Assembly: GCA_050249415.1 (NCBI GenBank)
Contig: JBFWQO010000001.1
Span: 124,001 to 188,000, forward strand
Origin: CADEFQ01 sp050249415
GTDB lineage: Bacteria > Pseudomonadota > Gammaproteobacteria > Steroidobacterales > Steroidobacteraceae
Direction of reading: 5' to 3'
DNA: 64,000 bases
The notes beneath the pieces were generated by a model that saw only the letters and a program-made list of their open reading frames with translations, did no database searches and was not told the origin of the DNA. Positions 43,441-53,720 of the stretch are shown piece by piece. The number at the start of each line of letters is the position of its first letter. Position 1 is the stretch's first letter. A program made the position numbers and the translations under genes.

Positions 43441-43839
43441 GCCACGCCGCTCGCCGGCGTGCATCACGATCGCGGAGGGAATCTCCGGGCTCGCCGGGTT
43501 CACGGTGACGCGCCGCCGCGCAGGATCTATCACGAGATCCATATCTTCGAGCGGAATGGCTCCGACGAGTACCCGCTCGCCGAGCACGAAGGCACCGGTG
43601 AAACAGCCCCGCTGGCCGAAGCCCACCTTCACCGGCCCGACATAGGGCACGCGATGGCGGCCGCCATCGGCCAAGGTGACCTCGCGTTGCTCGAGCTCCT
43701 CGAGCTTCAGTTGCGTCGCGATCCGTGCCGGCAGGCACAGGTTCATCGCCCCCGTGTCGACCAGCGCGTCGACCGCGATCGTCGGTATCGCGGGGTTGCG
43801 CGGATTGCTCACCGAGAATATCGCCGTGACGAGTCCCAT
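43375..43839 (-). CDS. retropepsin-like aspartic protease
   Basis: 154-aa single-domain clan AA aspartic protease. The catalytic D-T-G is in VDALVDTGAMNLCLPA (about residues 21-36), with hydrophobic strands and a G-A-I-P-L-E-D-M-D-L-V-I-D near residue 105, the pattern of soluble bacterial retropepsins/DUF1758-like proteins. It would act as a homodimer. The C-terminal 20 or so residues are antisense to the end of glyS and composed of basic, low-complexity sequence, so the real end may be less conserved. Function unknown. Confidence 0.8.
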   Translation of the reverse strand: MGLVTAIFSVSNPRNPAIPTIAVDALVDTGAMNLCLPARIATQLKLEELEQREVTLADGGRHRVPYVGPVKVGFGQRGCFTGAFVLGERVLVGAIPLEDMDLVIDPARRRVTVNPASPEIPSAIVMHAGERRGSAGQARKVRYAAEQRAQLGEQ

Positions 43840-43889
43840 TTGCGCGAGTGTAGATCGACGCGACGGCGACGGCACGCCGCATTCGCGCG

Positions 43890-44600
43890 CTATTTGCGCG
43901 CTTTGGCGGTGCTCGCCGCGGTCTGGCCGAAGAGCACCTTGCGCGCCTCCTCCGTGATCGGCTTCCTGTAGCTGTCGCCCTCGCCGCGGGCGTAGGCGCG
44001 CGCCGTGGCCGGCCGCGCTTGCACCGTTTCGAGCCAGCGTGCCATGGCAGGAAAGTCGTCGAGCGACTGCTGCAGCCGGTCCCAGTAGATCGCCCAGGGG
44101 TAGATCGCCATGTCGGCGATCGAATAGTCGTCGCCGGCGACGAAGCGATGGGCCGCGAGCTGCCGGTCGAGCACGCCGTACAGCCGGTTCACCTCGTTGC
44201 GGTAGCGGTTCTGCGCATACGGCACCTGCTCGGGTGCATAGTTGAGGAAATGGCCGGCCTGGCCCGACATCGGCCCGAGGCCCGCCATCTGCCAGAAAAG
44301 CCACTCGAGCACGGCCTTGCGACCGCGCAGATCGGCCGGGATGAAACGCCCGGTCTTTTCGGCAAGGTACAGCAGGATCGCGCCCGATTCGAACACGCTG
44401 ACCGGCTCTCCGCCGCCGGCGGGTGCGCGATCGACGATCGCCGGCATGCGGTTGTTCGGCGACAGCGCGAGGAAATCCGCCTTGAACTGGTCCCCCGCGC
44501 CGATGTCGACCGGGATGATCCGGTAAGGGACCCCGGCTTCCTCGAGGTAGAGGGTGATCTTGTGCCCGTTGGGCGTCGGCCAGTAGTAGAGATCGATCAT
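43890..44600 (-). CDS. glutathione S-transferase (Nu class, YfcG/YghU-like)
   Basis: 236-aa GST with an N-terminal thioredoxin fold (LYYWPTPNGHKITLYLEEAG, residues 4-23) in which the Thr-Pro-Asn motif of Nu-class enzymes replaces Tyr/Ser/Cys. ESGAILLYLAEK forms the GSH site, and an all-helical C-terminal domain has GDDYSIADMAIYPW. Family members have disulfide-bond reductase or peroxidase activity. It lies 50 bp upstream of the aspartic protease on the same strand. Confidence 0.9.
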   Translation of the reverse strand: MIDLYYWPTPNGHKITLYLEEAGVPYRIIPVDIGAGDQFKADFLALSPNNRMPAIVDRAPAGGGEPVSVFESGAILLYLAEKTGRFIPADLRGRKAVLEWLFWQMAGLGPMSGQAGHFLNYAPEQVPYAQNRYRNEVNRLYGVLDRQLAAHRFVAGDDYSIADMAIYPWAIYWDRLQQSLDDFPAMARWLETVQARPATARAYARGEGDSYRKPITEEARKVLFGQTAASTAKARK

Positions 44601-44746
44601 GATCCCCGCAGTTCACCACACTCGCGCGAGGTGCGCACCGTCGCGGATCCACGCCGCCGATTCTGCCGTGCGCGCGGTTGCGGTTTCGGTCACGATGGCG
44701 TGAACCTTGCGTTGCATTGGCTGCCGACGACCGGACCCGATACGGA

Positions 44747-45880
44747 ATGCCGCGACTTTCGCCCTACCTCGACGGTGTCCGCTGTTTTGCGTGCGGGCGC
44801 GAGCACGATCCGCGCACGCTGCTCGGCGTCTGCGTGACCTGCGGCATGCCGCTGCGTGTCGACTACGATCTCGCCGCGATCCGGCTCGGCCGCGGGGCGC
44901 TCGCCGGACGCGCGCCGTCGCTGTGGCGTTATCGCGAGGTGCTGCCGCTCGTCGAGGGCGACGAAGTGACGCTCACCGAGGGCTGCACGCCGCTCGTCCC
45001 GGTCGCGCGCAATGTGTGGGTGAAAGACGAGGCGCGCAATCCGACCGGCTCATTCAAGGCCCGGGGCATGGCCGCGGCCGTATCGATGGCGAAGCATCTC
45101 GGCGCCCGGGCCCTCGCCGCGCCGTCGGCGGGCAACGCCGCAGGCGCCCTCGCGGCGTATGGTGCGCGCGCCGGGCTGCCGGTCACGGTGGCGATGCCGG
45201 AGGACACCCCGCAAGCGTTCCTCGAGGAATGCCGCCACTACGGGGCCACAGTGCACGAGGTGCCCGGCACGATATCGGACGCGGGCCGCTTCCTGCGCGA
45301 GCACGGTCCCCGCGAGGCGTTCGACGTGTCGACCCTGCGCGAGCCCTATCGCATCGAGGGCAAGAAGACGATGGCCTACGAACTCGTCGAACAGATGGCG
45401 GGGGAGGTGCCGGATGTCGTGTTGTATCCGACCGGCGGGGGCACCGGCCTCATCGGCATGTGGAAGGCGTTCCGTGAAATGGCCACGCTCGGCTGGGTGG
45501 CGGCGGGCGCGATGCCGCGGTTCGTCGCGGTGCAGGCCGAGGGTTGCGCGCCGGTCGTGCGCGCCTTCGAGGGCCACGACGAGCGCACGGCGCCGTGGGT
45601 CGATCCCGTGACGCGCGCGTATGGCCTGCGCGTTCCCGCGCCGCTCGGCGGATTTCTGTGCCTGCGCGCCCTGCGCGAATCGCACGGCGCGGCGGTGGCC
45701 GTCGGCGAAGGCGAAATCGGCCGTGCCGCGACCGCCCTCGCGTCCGCGAGCGGCATCGACGTCTGTCCCGAGGGCGGCGCGGCGTGGGCGGCGCTCGCGA
45801 CGCTGCGCGAGCGTGGGTTCGTGAGTGACAGCGATCGAGTCGTCGTGTTCAACACCGGCACGGGGCTCAAGTACCGGTGA
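44747..45880 (+). CDS. threonine synthase-like PLP enzyme with N-terminal zinc ribbon
   Basis: 377-aa fold-type II pyridoxal-phosphate enzyme. N-terminal C-F-A-C-G and C-V-T-C-G pairs form a zinc ribbon seen in one threonine synthase group. The PLP Lys is in NPTGSFKARGM, followed by SAGNAAGALAAYGARAG and a glycine-rich phosphate loop YPTGGGTGLIG. Converts O-phosphohomoserine to threonine in verified members. Other group members act on different hydroxy-amino acids, so the annotation is at family level. The ATG at 44747 directly precedes the zinc ribbon. Confidence 0.85.
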   Translation: MPRLSPYLDGVRCFACGREHDPRTLLGVCVTCGMPLRVDYDLAAIRLGRGALAGRAPSLWRYREVLPLVEGDEVTLTEGCTPLVPVARNVWVKDEARNPTGSFKARGMAAAVSMAKHLGARALAAPSAGNAAGALAAYGARAGLPVTVAMPEDTPQAFLEECRHYGATVHEVPGTISDAGRFLREHGPREAFDVSTLREPYRIEGKKTMAYELVEQMAGEVPDVVLYPTGGGTGLIGMWKAFREMATLGWVAAGAMPRFVAVQAEGCAPVVRAFEGHDERTAPWVDPVTRAYGLRVPAPLGGFLCLRALRESHGAAVAVGEGEIGRAATALASASGIDVCPEGGAAWAALATLRERGFVSDSDRVVVFNTGTGLKYR

Positions 45881-45902
45881 GGCGGTTACACTGACGCGGC
45901 CT

Positions 45903-46646
45903 ATGCAGTGGATCGCCTCGTTCGTCTACACGACGCTGCTGTTCGTCTGGGTGCTGCTCTTCGCGGTGTTCTTCAACGTCGCGAGCCTCATCGTGCCGCT
46001 CTCCGCGCGTTATGCGCTGGCGCGCATCTGGGCGCATGTGATCCTCGGCGGCCTGAGGGTCCTGTGCGGCCTCGACTATCGCATCACGGGCCGGGAGCAC
46101 CTGCCCGCGGGCGGCCACGTGGCGCTGTGGAAGCACTCCTCCTCGTGGGAGACGTTCGCGATGGTCATTGTGTGCCCCGCGCAGGTGTGGGTGCTCAAGC
46201 GCGAACTGCTGTGGATTCCGTTCGTCGGCTGGGGCATCCGTCAGATGCACGCGATCGCGATCGACCGCGGCAGCGGGCACTCCGCGGTCAAACAGGTCGT
46301 CGAGAAGGGTCGCCGCTACATCGAGCGCGGCATCTGGGTCATGGTGTTTCCGGAGGGCACCCGCATGGCGGCGGGCGAAACACGCAAGTACGGCGTGAGC
46401 GGCGCGCTGCTCGCGCGCGAGTCCGGTTGCCTCGTGGTGCCGATCGCGCACGATGCCGGCTACTACTGGCCGCGACGGGGCCTCCTCAAGCGGCGCGGCA
46501 CCGTCGATGTGGTGATCGGCCGGCCGATCGATCCCGCGGGGCGCGATCCGCGCGAGGTCAACGAGGAGGCGCAGGCGTGGATCGAAGCGACGATCGTCGA
46601 CTTGCGCCGCCGCAAGTCGGCCGGGGCGCCGCCGGCATCAGGCTGA
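45903..46646 (+). CDS. plsC: 1-acyl-sn-glycerol-3-phosphate acyltransferase family protein
   Basis: 247-aa membrane acyltransferase making phosphatidic acid. N-terminal helix (about 5-35), the catalytic block as KHSSSWETF (H-x4-E in place of the common H-x4-D), then the acceptor-binding FPEGTRMAAGE and VVPIAHDAG. The Glu variant recurs in a PlsC subgroup and is not taken as inactivation. A TACACT hexamer ends 10 nt before the ATG, so it may have its own promoter. Confidence 0.9.
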   Translation: MQWIASFVYTTLLFVWVLLFAVFFNVASLIVPLSARYALARIWAHVILGGLRVLCGLDYRITGREHLPAGGHVALWKHSSSWETFAMVIVCPAQVWVLKRELLWIPFVGWGIRQMHAIAIDRGSGHSAVKQVVEKGRRYIERGIWVMVFPEGTRMAAGETRKYGVSGALLARESGCLVVPIAHDAGYYWPRRGLLKRRGTVDVVIGRPIDPAGRDPREVNEEAQAWIEATIVDLRRRKSAGAPPASG

Positions 46647-46676
46647 CCGCGCCGCGCCCCGGGCGCCGCGATTCCG

Positions 46677-49094
<2,418 letters not shown>

Positions 49095-49121
49095 GTACCG
49101 CTCAGCTTGCGAGGTGCAACA

Positions 49122-50195
49122 TTATAGCGTCTGCACCCTGCCCTGTCTTATTTCGAACACGCGATCGGGCCGTCCGAACAGGCTGGCATCGGGTGCCAGG
49201 GTGGTGACGACCAACTGCGTGTCGAGGGCGCGGATCCGCTCGATCAGCGTGAGCAGCCGAAAGTTATCCAGTTCTGCGGCCGGATCGTCGATCAGCAGGG
49301 TCGGGTGCATGTGCAACGTATCCTGCAGCAATTGGAGTTGCGCCAGGACCATCGAGAGCGCCAGCAATTTCTGCTGGCCGCGTGAAAGCACGTCGCGCGC
49401 GGCGCGATGCGCGACTCGCAACCGCAAGTCGGCGCGATGGGGCCCGACGCTCGTGGTTCCACGTGAAACATCGTGGACGGCTGCCGCCTCGAGGGCCTCC
49501 GCGAGTCCCCGATCCCGATCCCAGCCCCACGTCCATGAGGCATCGACCGTGAATCCCACCAATTGCTGCTGCGCGGCGAGCCACACGGGCTCGAGCGCCT
49601 CGTAGTGTGCCGCCCTCGCCTCCGCCATGGGCACACCGGCCGAAGCCAACTCCCGATCCCACGCCATGAGCGCTTCGCGCGTCGTGCCAGCCCGCAGCGC
49701 CGCATTGCGTTGCCTCAGCGCGCGTGCGTAACGGGCCCAGTAGCCGCCAAACGCTGGTTCCACGTGGAACACGCTCCAGTCCAGCCAGCGCCGGCGGCCC
49801 ATTGGCCCTCCGTCCACCAGGTGCTGGATATCAGGGTCGATCACCTGCACGGGATAGGCGTGCGTCAGCTCGACCAGAGATCCTGCGAAAGACCCGTCGA
49901 CCTTCGCGCGGGTCGTGGTACCCGCGCCAGCACCCTGGCCGCGCACGACTTCCACGCCGATGGCATGGCGGGCAGTGCGTCCGAAGGTGATCAGCCGTTC
50001 CTGCCCCTGCCGAATCAGCCGATCCGAGCTGCGCGTGCGAAAGGACCGGCCACGGCCCAGCAGGAAGATCGCCTCGAGCAGAGAGGTTTTCCCGGCTCCG
50101 TTTGCGCCGGATACGAGGTTGAGACCGGGATGGAGCGAGACCTCCGACCGCTCGATGCAGCGCAGATCCTCGACGAGCAGTTCGACGAGGGCCAT
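49122..50195 (-). CDS. recF: DNA replication and repair protein RecF
   Basis: 357-aa SMC-like ATPase that loads RecA at gaps together with RecO and RecR. Walker A SGANGAGKTSLLEAIFLLG at residues about 30-48, the signature LSRGQQKLLALSMVLAQ and Walker B LLIDDPAAELD. Follows dnaN after 11 nt. Confidence 0.97.
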   Translation of the reverse strand: MALVELLVEDLRCIERSEVSLHPGLNLVSGANGAGKTSLLEAIFLLGRGRSFRTRSSDRLIRQGQERLITFGRTARHAIGVEVVRGQGAGAGTTTRAKVDGSFAGSLVELTHAYPVQVIDPDIQHLVDGGPMGRRRWLDWSVFHVEPAFGGYWARYARALRQRNAALRAGTTREALMAWDRELASAGVPMAEARAAHYEALEPVWLAAQQQLVGFTVDASWTWGWDRDRGLAEALEAAAVHDVSRGTTSVGPHRADLRLRVAHRAARDVLSRGQQKLLALSMVLAQLQLLQDTLHMHPTLLIDDPAAELDNFRLLTLIERIRALDTQLVVTTLAPDASLFGRPDRVFEIRQGRVQTL

Positions 50196-50206
50196 CGACG
50201 GACGGG

Positions 50207-51304
50207 TCAGAGCCGCATCGGCATGACGACGTAGCGCGCCCGTGCGCCCGCATCCGCGCGAATCAGGCAGCTGCTGTTGGCGTCGCCCAGGCCGATCTGG
50301 ACCTTCTCGCCGTCAACGGCAGCCAGCGCATCGAGCAGGTAGGTGACGTTGAATCCGATTTCGACCTCATCGCCCTGGTAGCTCACTTCGACCTGGTCTT
50401 CAGCCTCTTCCTGCTCCGGGTTGTGGGCCTGCACCGTCAGGAGATCCGGCTTGACGGACAGCCGAACGCCCCGGTACTTCTCGTTCGAAAGGATCGCCGT
50501 GCGCTGCAAGGCCTGCCGGAGCGCCTCGCGATCCCCCTCGATGACCCGGGTGGGCGTGCTCGGGATCACGCGGCTGTATTCCGGGAATCTGCCGTCAATG
50601 AGCTTCGAAGTGAAGCGAACATCGCCGATCTGAGCCCGAATGTGATTGGTACCGATGGCCAGCTCGATGACGCCCTCGGTCCCGAGCAGCCGTTGCAGCT
50701 CGAGGACGCCCTTTCTCGGCACGATGACTTGCTGGGCATTCCTGGCCGGCTGCTCGAGCGTGCACTCGCAGATGGCGAGCCGATGACCGTCGGTCGCGAC
50801 CGCCCTCAGGCTCGAAGCCTCGACCTCGACCAGGAGGCCGTTCAGGTAATAACGCACATCCTGTTGCGCCATCGAAAAATGCGTCTTCTCGATCAACCGG
50901 CGAAACTCGGGCTGGGGCACCGAAAGGGTCTGCTGCGCGTGGATCTCCTCGACGACCGGATACTCCGTGGCCGGAAGACTCGACAACGTGAAGCGGCTGC
51001 GGCCCGCGCGCACGAGGACCCGATCCCCTTCCGTCGTGAGGGTCACCTTGGCGTCGTCCGGCAGCGCCCGAAAGATGTCGAGGAGCTTGCGCCCCGGCAC
51101 CGTCACCTCACCGGCCTGCTGTACGTTCGCCTCGCCCGATGCGACGAGCTCGACCTCGAGGTCCGTGCCGGTGATCGAGAGCCGGTTGTTGCGTGCCGCG
51201 AGCAGGACATTCGCGAGGATCGGCATGGTCTGCCGCCGCTCGACGACGCCGATGACGCTCTGGAGCGGGTTCAGGACCTCCGCGCGCGTGGCCGAAATCT
51301 TCAT
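50207..51304 (-). CDS. dnaN: DNA polymerase III beta subunit (sliding clamp)
   Basis: 365-aa clamp with three repeated domains; NPLQSVIGVVERRQTMPILANVLL at the N terminus (pattern), ATDGHRLAI and the C-terminal ALLIRADAGA...YVVMPMRL. Confers processivity on the replicase. It is separated from dnaA by a 213-bp region with DnaA boxes. Confidence 0.99.
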   Translation of the reverse strand: MKISATRAEVLNPLQSVIGVVERRQTMPILANVLLAARNNRLSITGTDLEVELVASGEANVQQAGEVTVPGRKLLDIFRALPDDAKVTLTTEGDRVLVRAGRSRFTLSSLPATEYPVVEEIHAQQTLSVPQPEFRRLIEKTHFSMAQQDVRYYLNGLLVEVEASSLRAVATDGHRLAICECTLEQPARNAQQVIVPRKGVLELQRLLGTEGVIELAIGTNHIRAQIGDVRFTSKLIDGRFPEYSRVIPSTPTRVIEGDREALRQALQRTAILSNEKYRGVRLSVKPDLLTVQAHNPEQEEAEDQVEVSYQGDEVEIGFNVTYLLDALAAVDGEKVQIGLGDANSSCLIRADAGARARYVVMPMRL

Positions 51305-51517
51305 GTGCCGGGCCTTCCTGGATTCTTGAAAGTCTTATATGAAATCAGCAGTAGCAACTGTAGACACTGTGCATAACGGAACAACCCGAAAAACGGTTTG
51401 GCTGTCAGCCGTTTGCCGTCACCCGCCAGCCGCGCAGCCCTGTGAAGGGCTGCGTGGGTTCCTGTTGATCAATTGTGCGCAAAGTTACGCACACTTTCAT
51501 CCACAGCGTACCCACAG
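51305..51517. other. dnaA-dnaN intergenic region, candidate oriC
   Basis: 213 bp between dnaN and dnaA. DnaA-box-like nonamers: TTATGCACA (51369-51377, minus), TTGCGCACA (51474-51482, minus), TTACGCACA (51485-51493, plus) and TCATCCACA (51497-51505, plus). An AT-rich stretch TTCTTGAAAGTCTTATATGA occupies about 51322-51342. The boxes could equally serve dnaA autoregulation. The rpmH-dnaA intergenic region shows none, which makes this the better candidate. Confidence 0.55.
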
Positions 51518-52864
51518 TCATCCGGTCAGGGTTCTCAACAGGTTCGAGTAGTCCTCGCCGATGCGCTGGTCGGTATCGCGAAATTCCCGGATGCGCTTGC
51601 ACGCATGCAGGACCGTCGTGTGGTCGCGTCCCCCGAAGGCGTCGCCGATTTCCGGCAGGCTGTGGCTCGTGAGTTCTTTCGCGAGCGCCATCGCCACCTG
51701 CCGCGGTCGCGCGATCGAACGGCTGCGGCGCTTGGACAGCAGGTCCGCCACGCGCACCTTGTAGTAATCCGCGACGGTTTTCTGGATGTTCTCGACCGTC
51801 ACGAGTTTCGCCTGCAGCGACAGCAGATCCTTGAGCGCATCCTTCGCGAATTCGAGCGTGATCGGCCGGCCCGTGAAGCGGGAATTCGCGACCACGCGGC
51901 GCAGCGCGCCCTCGAGCTCGCGGACGTTCGAACGGATGCGTTTGGCTATGAAGAACGCCACTTCCTCGGGCAGGGCCACGCCCGAAGCCTGGCCCTTGCT
52001 CATCAGGATCGCGACGCAGGTTTCGAGTTCGGGCGGCTCGATCGCCACGGTGAGCCCCCAGCCGAAGCGGGATTTCAACCGCTCCTCGAGGCCGTCGACC
52101 TCCTTCGGATAGCGGTCACAGGTCACGATGACCTGCTGCTGGCCCTCGAGCAGCGCATTGAACGTGTGGAAGAATTCCTCCTGCGAGCGATCCTTGCCGG
52201 CGAAGAACTGGATATCGTCGATCAGCAGCGCATCGAGCGAGCGATAGGCCGTCTTGAACTCGTTCATCTTGTTGTGCTGCAGCGCCTTGACCATGTCGCT
52301 GACGAAGCGCTCCGAATGCACGTACGCGACGCGGGCATCCGGGTCGCGCTCGCGGATCAGGTGGCCGGCCGCGTGCATCAGGTGCGTCTTGCCGAGCCCG
52401 ACGCCGCCGTAGACGAACAGCGGGTTGTAGGCCTTGCCCGGGTTCTCGCCGACCTGCAGCGCGGCGGCACGCGCCAGCTGGTTGCTCTTGCCCTCGACGA
52501 AACTCGCGAACGTGAACTCGGGATTGAGACGCGCACCGACGACGAGACCCTCGGAGCGACGGCCCCGCAGTTCGCCGCCCGCGGGCGCCGCCGCGACCGC
52601 GTCTCCCGCCGCAGGGCTGCGACGGCTGCCCACCTCCACGGTGATGATCGGGGCATCGCCGGTCGAGCCGTCGCGCAACAGGTCGCCGATGCGGGCGAGG
52701 ATGTGCGTGTTGACCCAATCGACGACGAAGCGGTTCGGGGCGAGCAGCTTCAGGGCACCGTCGCCCTGGATCGCCTGCAGCGGCCGCACCCAGGTGTTGA
52801 ACTGCTGTTCCGGCAGTTCATCCTCGAGAGCGCGCACGCAACGTGCCCAGAGCCCAGCTTCCAA
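51518..52864 (-). CDS. dnaA: chromosomal replication initiator DnaA
   Basis: 448-aa initiator. Domain I (about 1-80, W-x-x-C..L-E-D-E-L), a variable linker rich in Ala/Gly, an AAA+ domain with Walker A GGVGLGKTHLMHAAG and Walker B LLIDDIQFFAGK, and the C-terminal DnaA-box-binding signature FGGRDHTTVLHACKRI. Divergent from rpmH, as in most gammaproteobacteria. Confidence 0.99.
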   Translation of the reverse strand: MEAGLWARCVRALEDELPEQQFNTWVRPLQAIQGDGALKLLAPNRFVVDWVNTHILARIGDLLRDGSTGDAPIITVEVGSRRSPAAGDAVAAAPAGGELRGRRSEGLVVGARLNPEFTFASFVEGKSNQLARAAALQVGENPGKAYNPLFVYGGVGLGKTHLMHAAGHLIRERDPDARVAYVHSERFVSDMVKALQHNKMNEFKTAYRSLDALLIDDIQFFAGKDRSQEEFFHTFNALLEGQQQVIVTCDRYPKEVDGLEERLKSRFGWGLTVAIEPPELETCVAILMSKGQASGVALPEEVAFFIAKRIRSNVRELEGALRRVVANSRFTGRPITLEFAKDALKDLLSLQAKLVTVENIQKTVADYYKVRVADLLSKRRSRSIARPRQVAMALAKELTSHSLPEIGDAFGGRDHTTVLHACKRIREFRDTDQRIGEDYSNLLRTLTG

Positions 52865-52887
52865 ATCAAGACCCCAGTGTCATGGAA

Positions 52888-52908
52888 CCCGCCGCCGGAC
52901 GCGGCGGG
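52888..52908. other. GC-rich hairpin in the dnaA-rpmH intergenic region
   Basis: CCCGCCGC-CGGAC-GCGGCGGG, a perfect 8-bp stem with a 5-nt loop, in the dnaA leader. No poly-U follows on either strand. Possible attenuator-like structure or simply a transcript-stabilising hairpin. Confidence 0.4.
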
Positions 52909-52936
52909 GTCGCGGAGTTTAGCAGGGCCGGGCGTA

Positions 52937-52965
52937 TTGACACTCCCCGCCGACCTGCTTACCCT
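52937..52965 (+). promoter_or_regulatory. rpmH promoter
   Basis: Consensus -35 TTGACA (52937-52942), 17-bp spacer, -10 TACCCT (52960-52965), about 45 nt upstream of the rpmH start. Likely drives rpmH-rnpA-yidD-yidC. Confidence 0.7.
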
Positions 52966-53014
52966 TCCGAGCCTTTTTTCGGCCACATTTCACGGCGCTC
53001 GGAGCCCACGCATC

Positions 53015-53152
53015 ATGAGTAAACGCACCTATCAGCCGAGCAAAGTACGGCGCAAGCGCACGCACGGGTTCCGCGCGCGCATGGCGACGAAGGGCGGCCA
53101 GAAGGTCCTCTCCCGGCGCCGCTCCAAGGGCCGCAAGAAGCTCAGCCCCTGA
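53015..53152 (+). CDS. rpmH: 50S ribosomal protein L34
   Basis: 45-aa basic ribosomal protein; the whole sequence follows the L34 consensus (SKRTYQPSKVRRKRTHGF then FRARMATKGGQKVL). First gene of the rpmH-rnpA-yidD-yidC cluster. Confidence 0.99.
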   Translation: MSKRTYQPSKVRRKRTHGFRARMATKGGQKVLSRRRSKGRKKLSP

Positions 53153-53517
53153 TCCGACACACGTTCCCCGCGCAACGGCGTTTGCGCCTGAAAGCGGACT
53201 TCGAGCGAGTCCAGGGCGGGGGGCAACGTATTGCGGACAGCTTCTTCAGCATGACTTTCCGGCCGAACGACCTCGGCGCCCCGCGCCTCGGACTCGCCGT
53301 GGCGATCCGCATCGTCGGCACGGCCGTGGCGCGCAATCGCGTGCGCCGCATCGTCAAGGAATCCTTCCGCCTCGGGCAGCACGGACTGCCGCCGGTCGAC
53401 ATCGTCGTGGCGGCGCGTGCGCGCGTGAAGGGCGCGGCACCCCGCGACCTGCGCGCGAGCCTCGCCACGCTCTGGAACAAGGTCGCATCGCGATGCGCCA
53501 CGTCGTCCGCGGTCTGA
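53149..53517 (+). CDS. rnpA: ribonuclease P protein component
   Basis: Protein subunit of RNase P, about 122 aa. The core motif GTAVARNRVRRIVKESFR with R-N-R-V-R-R is intact. Homology extends N-terminally to RHTFPAQRRLRLKADFERV, which requires translation from about 53149. There the only in-frame candidate is a CTG that overlaps the rpmH stop (CTGA); the first conventional alternative is a TTG at 53182 that would lose the conserved start. No in-frame ATG or GTG occurs upstream within rpmH. Confidence 0.9.
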   Translation: MIRHTFPAQRRLRLKADFERVQGGGQRIADSFFSMTFRPNDLGAPRLGLAVAIRIVGTAVARNRVRRIVKESFRLGQHGLPPVDIVVAARARVKGAAPRDLRASLATLWNKVASRCATSSAV

Positions 53518-53720
53518 TCCGCCTGTACCAGTGGACCATGAGCCCGCTCCTCGGGCCCCGGTGCCGCTTCTATCCCTCCTGTTCCCACTATGCGTTCGAA
53601 GCCGTGGGCCGGTTTGGCGTGCTGCGCGGCGGTTGGCTCGCCGCGCGACGCATCGGCCGCTGCCATCCCTGGCACCCGGGCGGCTTCGATCCGGTACCGC
53701 AATTGCACCATGACCACTAA
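53493..53720 (+). CDS. yidD: membrane protein insertion efficiency factor YidD
   Basis: 75-aa protein with LIRLYQWTMSPLLGPRCRFYPSCSHYA and GCHPWHPGG-like ending (RCHPWHPGGFDPVP), fully typical of YidD, which assists YidC-dependent insertion. Its start lies within the end of rnpA and its end overlaps yidC by 11 bp. Confidence 0.95.
   Translation: MRHVVRGLIRLYQWTMSPLLGPRCRFYPSCSHYAFEAVGRFGVLRGGWLAARRIGRCHPWHPGGFDPVPQLHHDH

Noticed and set aside
52865..53014. rpmH-dnaA intergenic region as oriC
   Set aside because: No DnaA-box-like nonamer or AT-rich stretch; it is explained by the rpmH promoter and the dnaA leader hairpin.
51473..53014. Long plus-strand frame opposite dnaA continuing into rpmH
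   Set aside because: The upstream part is antisense to dnaA; only the last 45 codons are L34.
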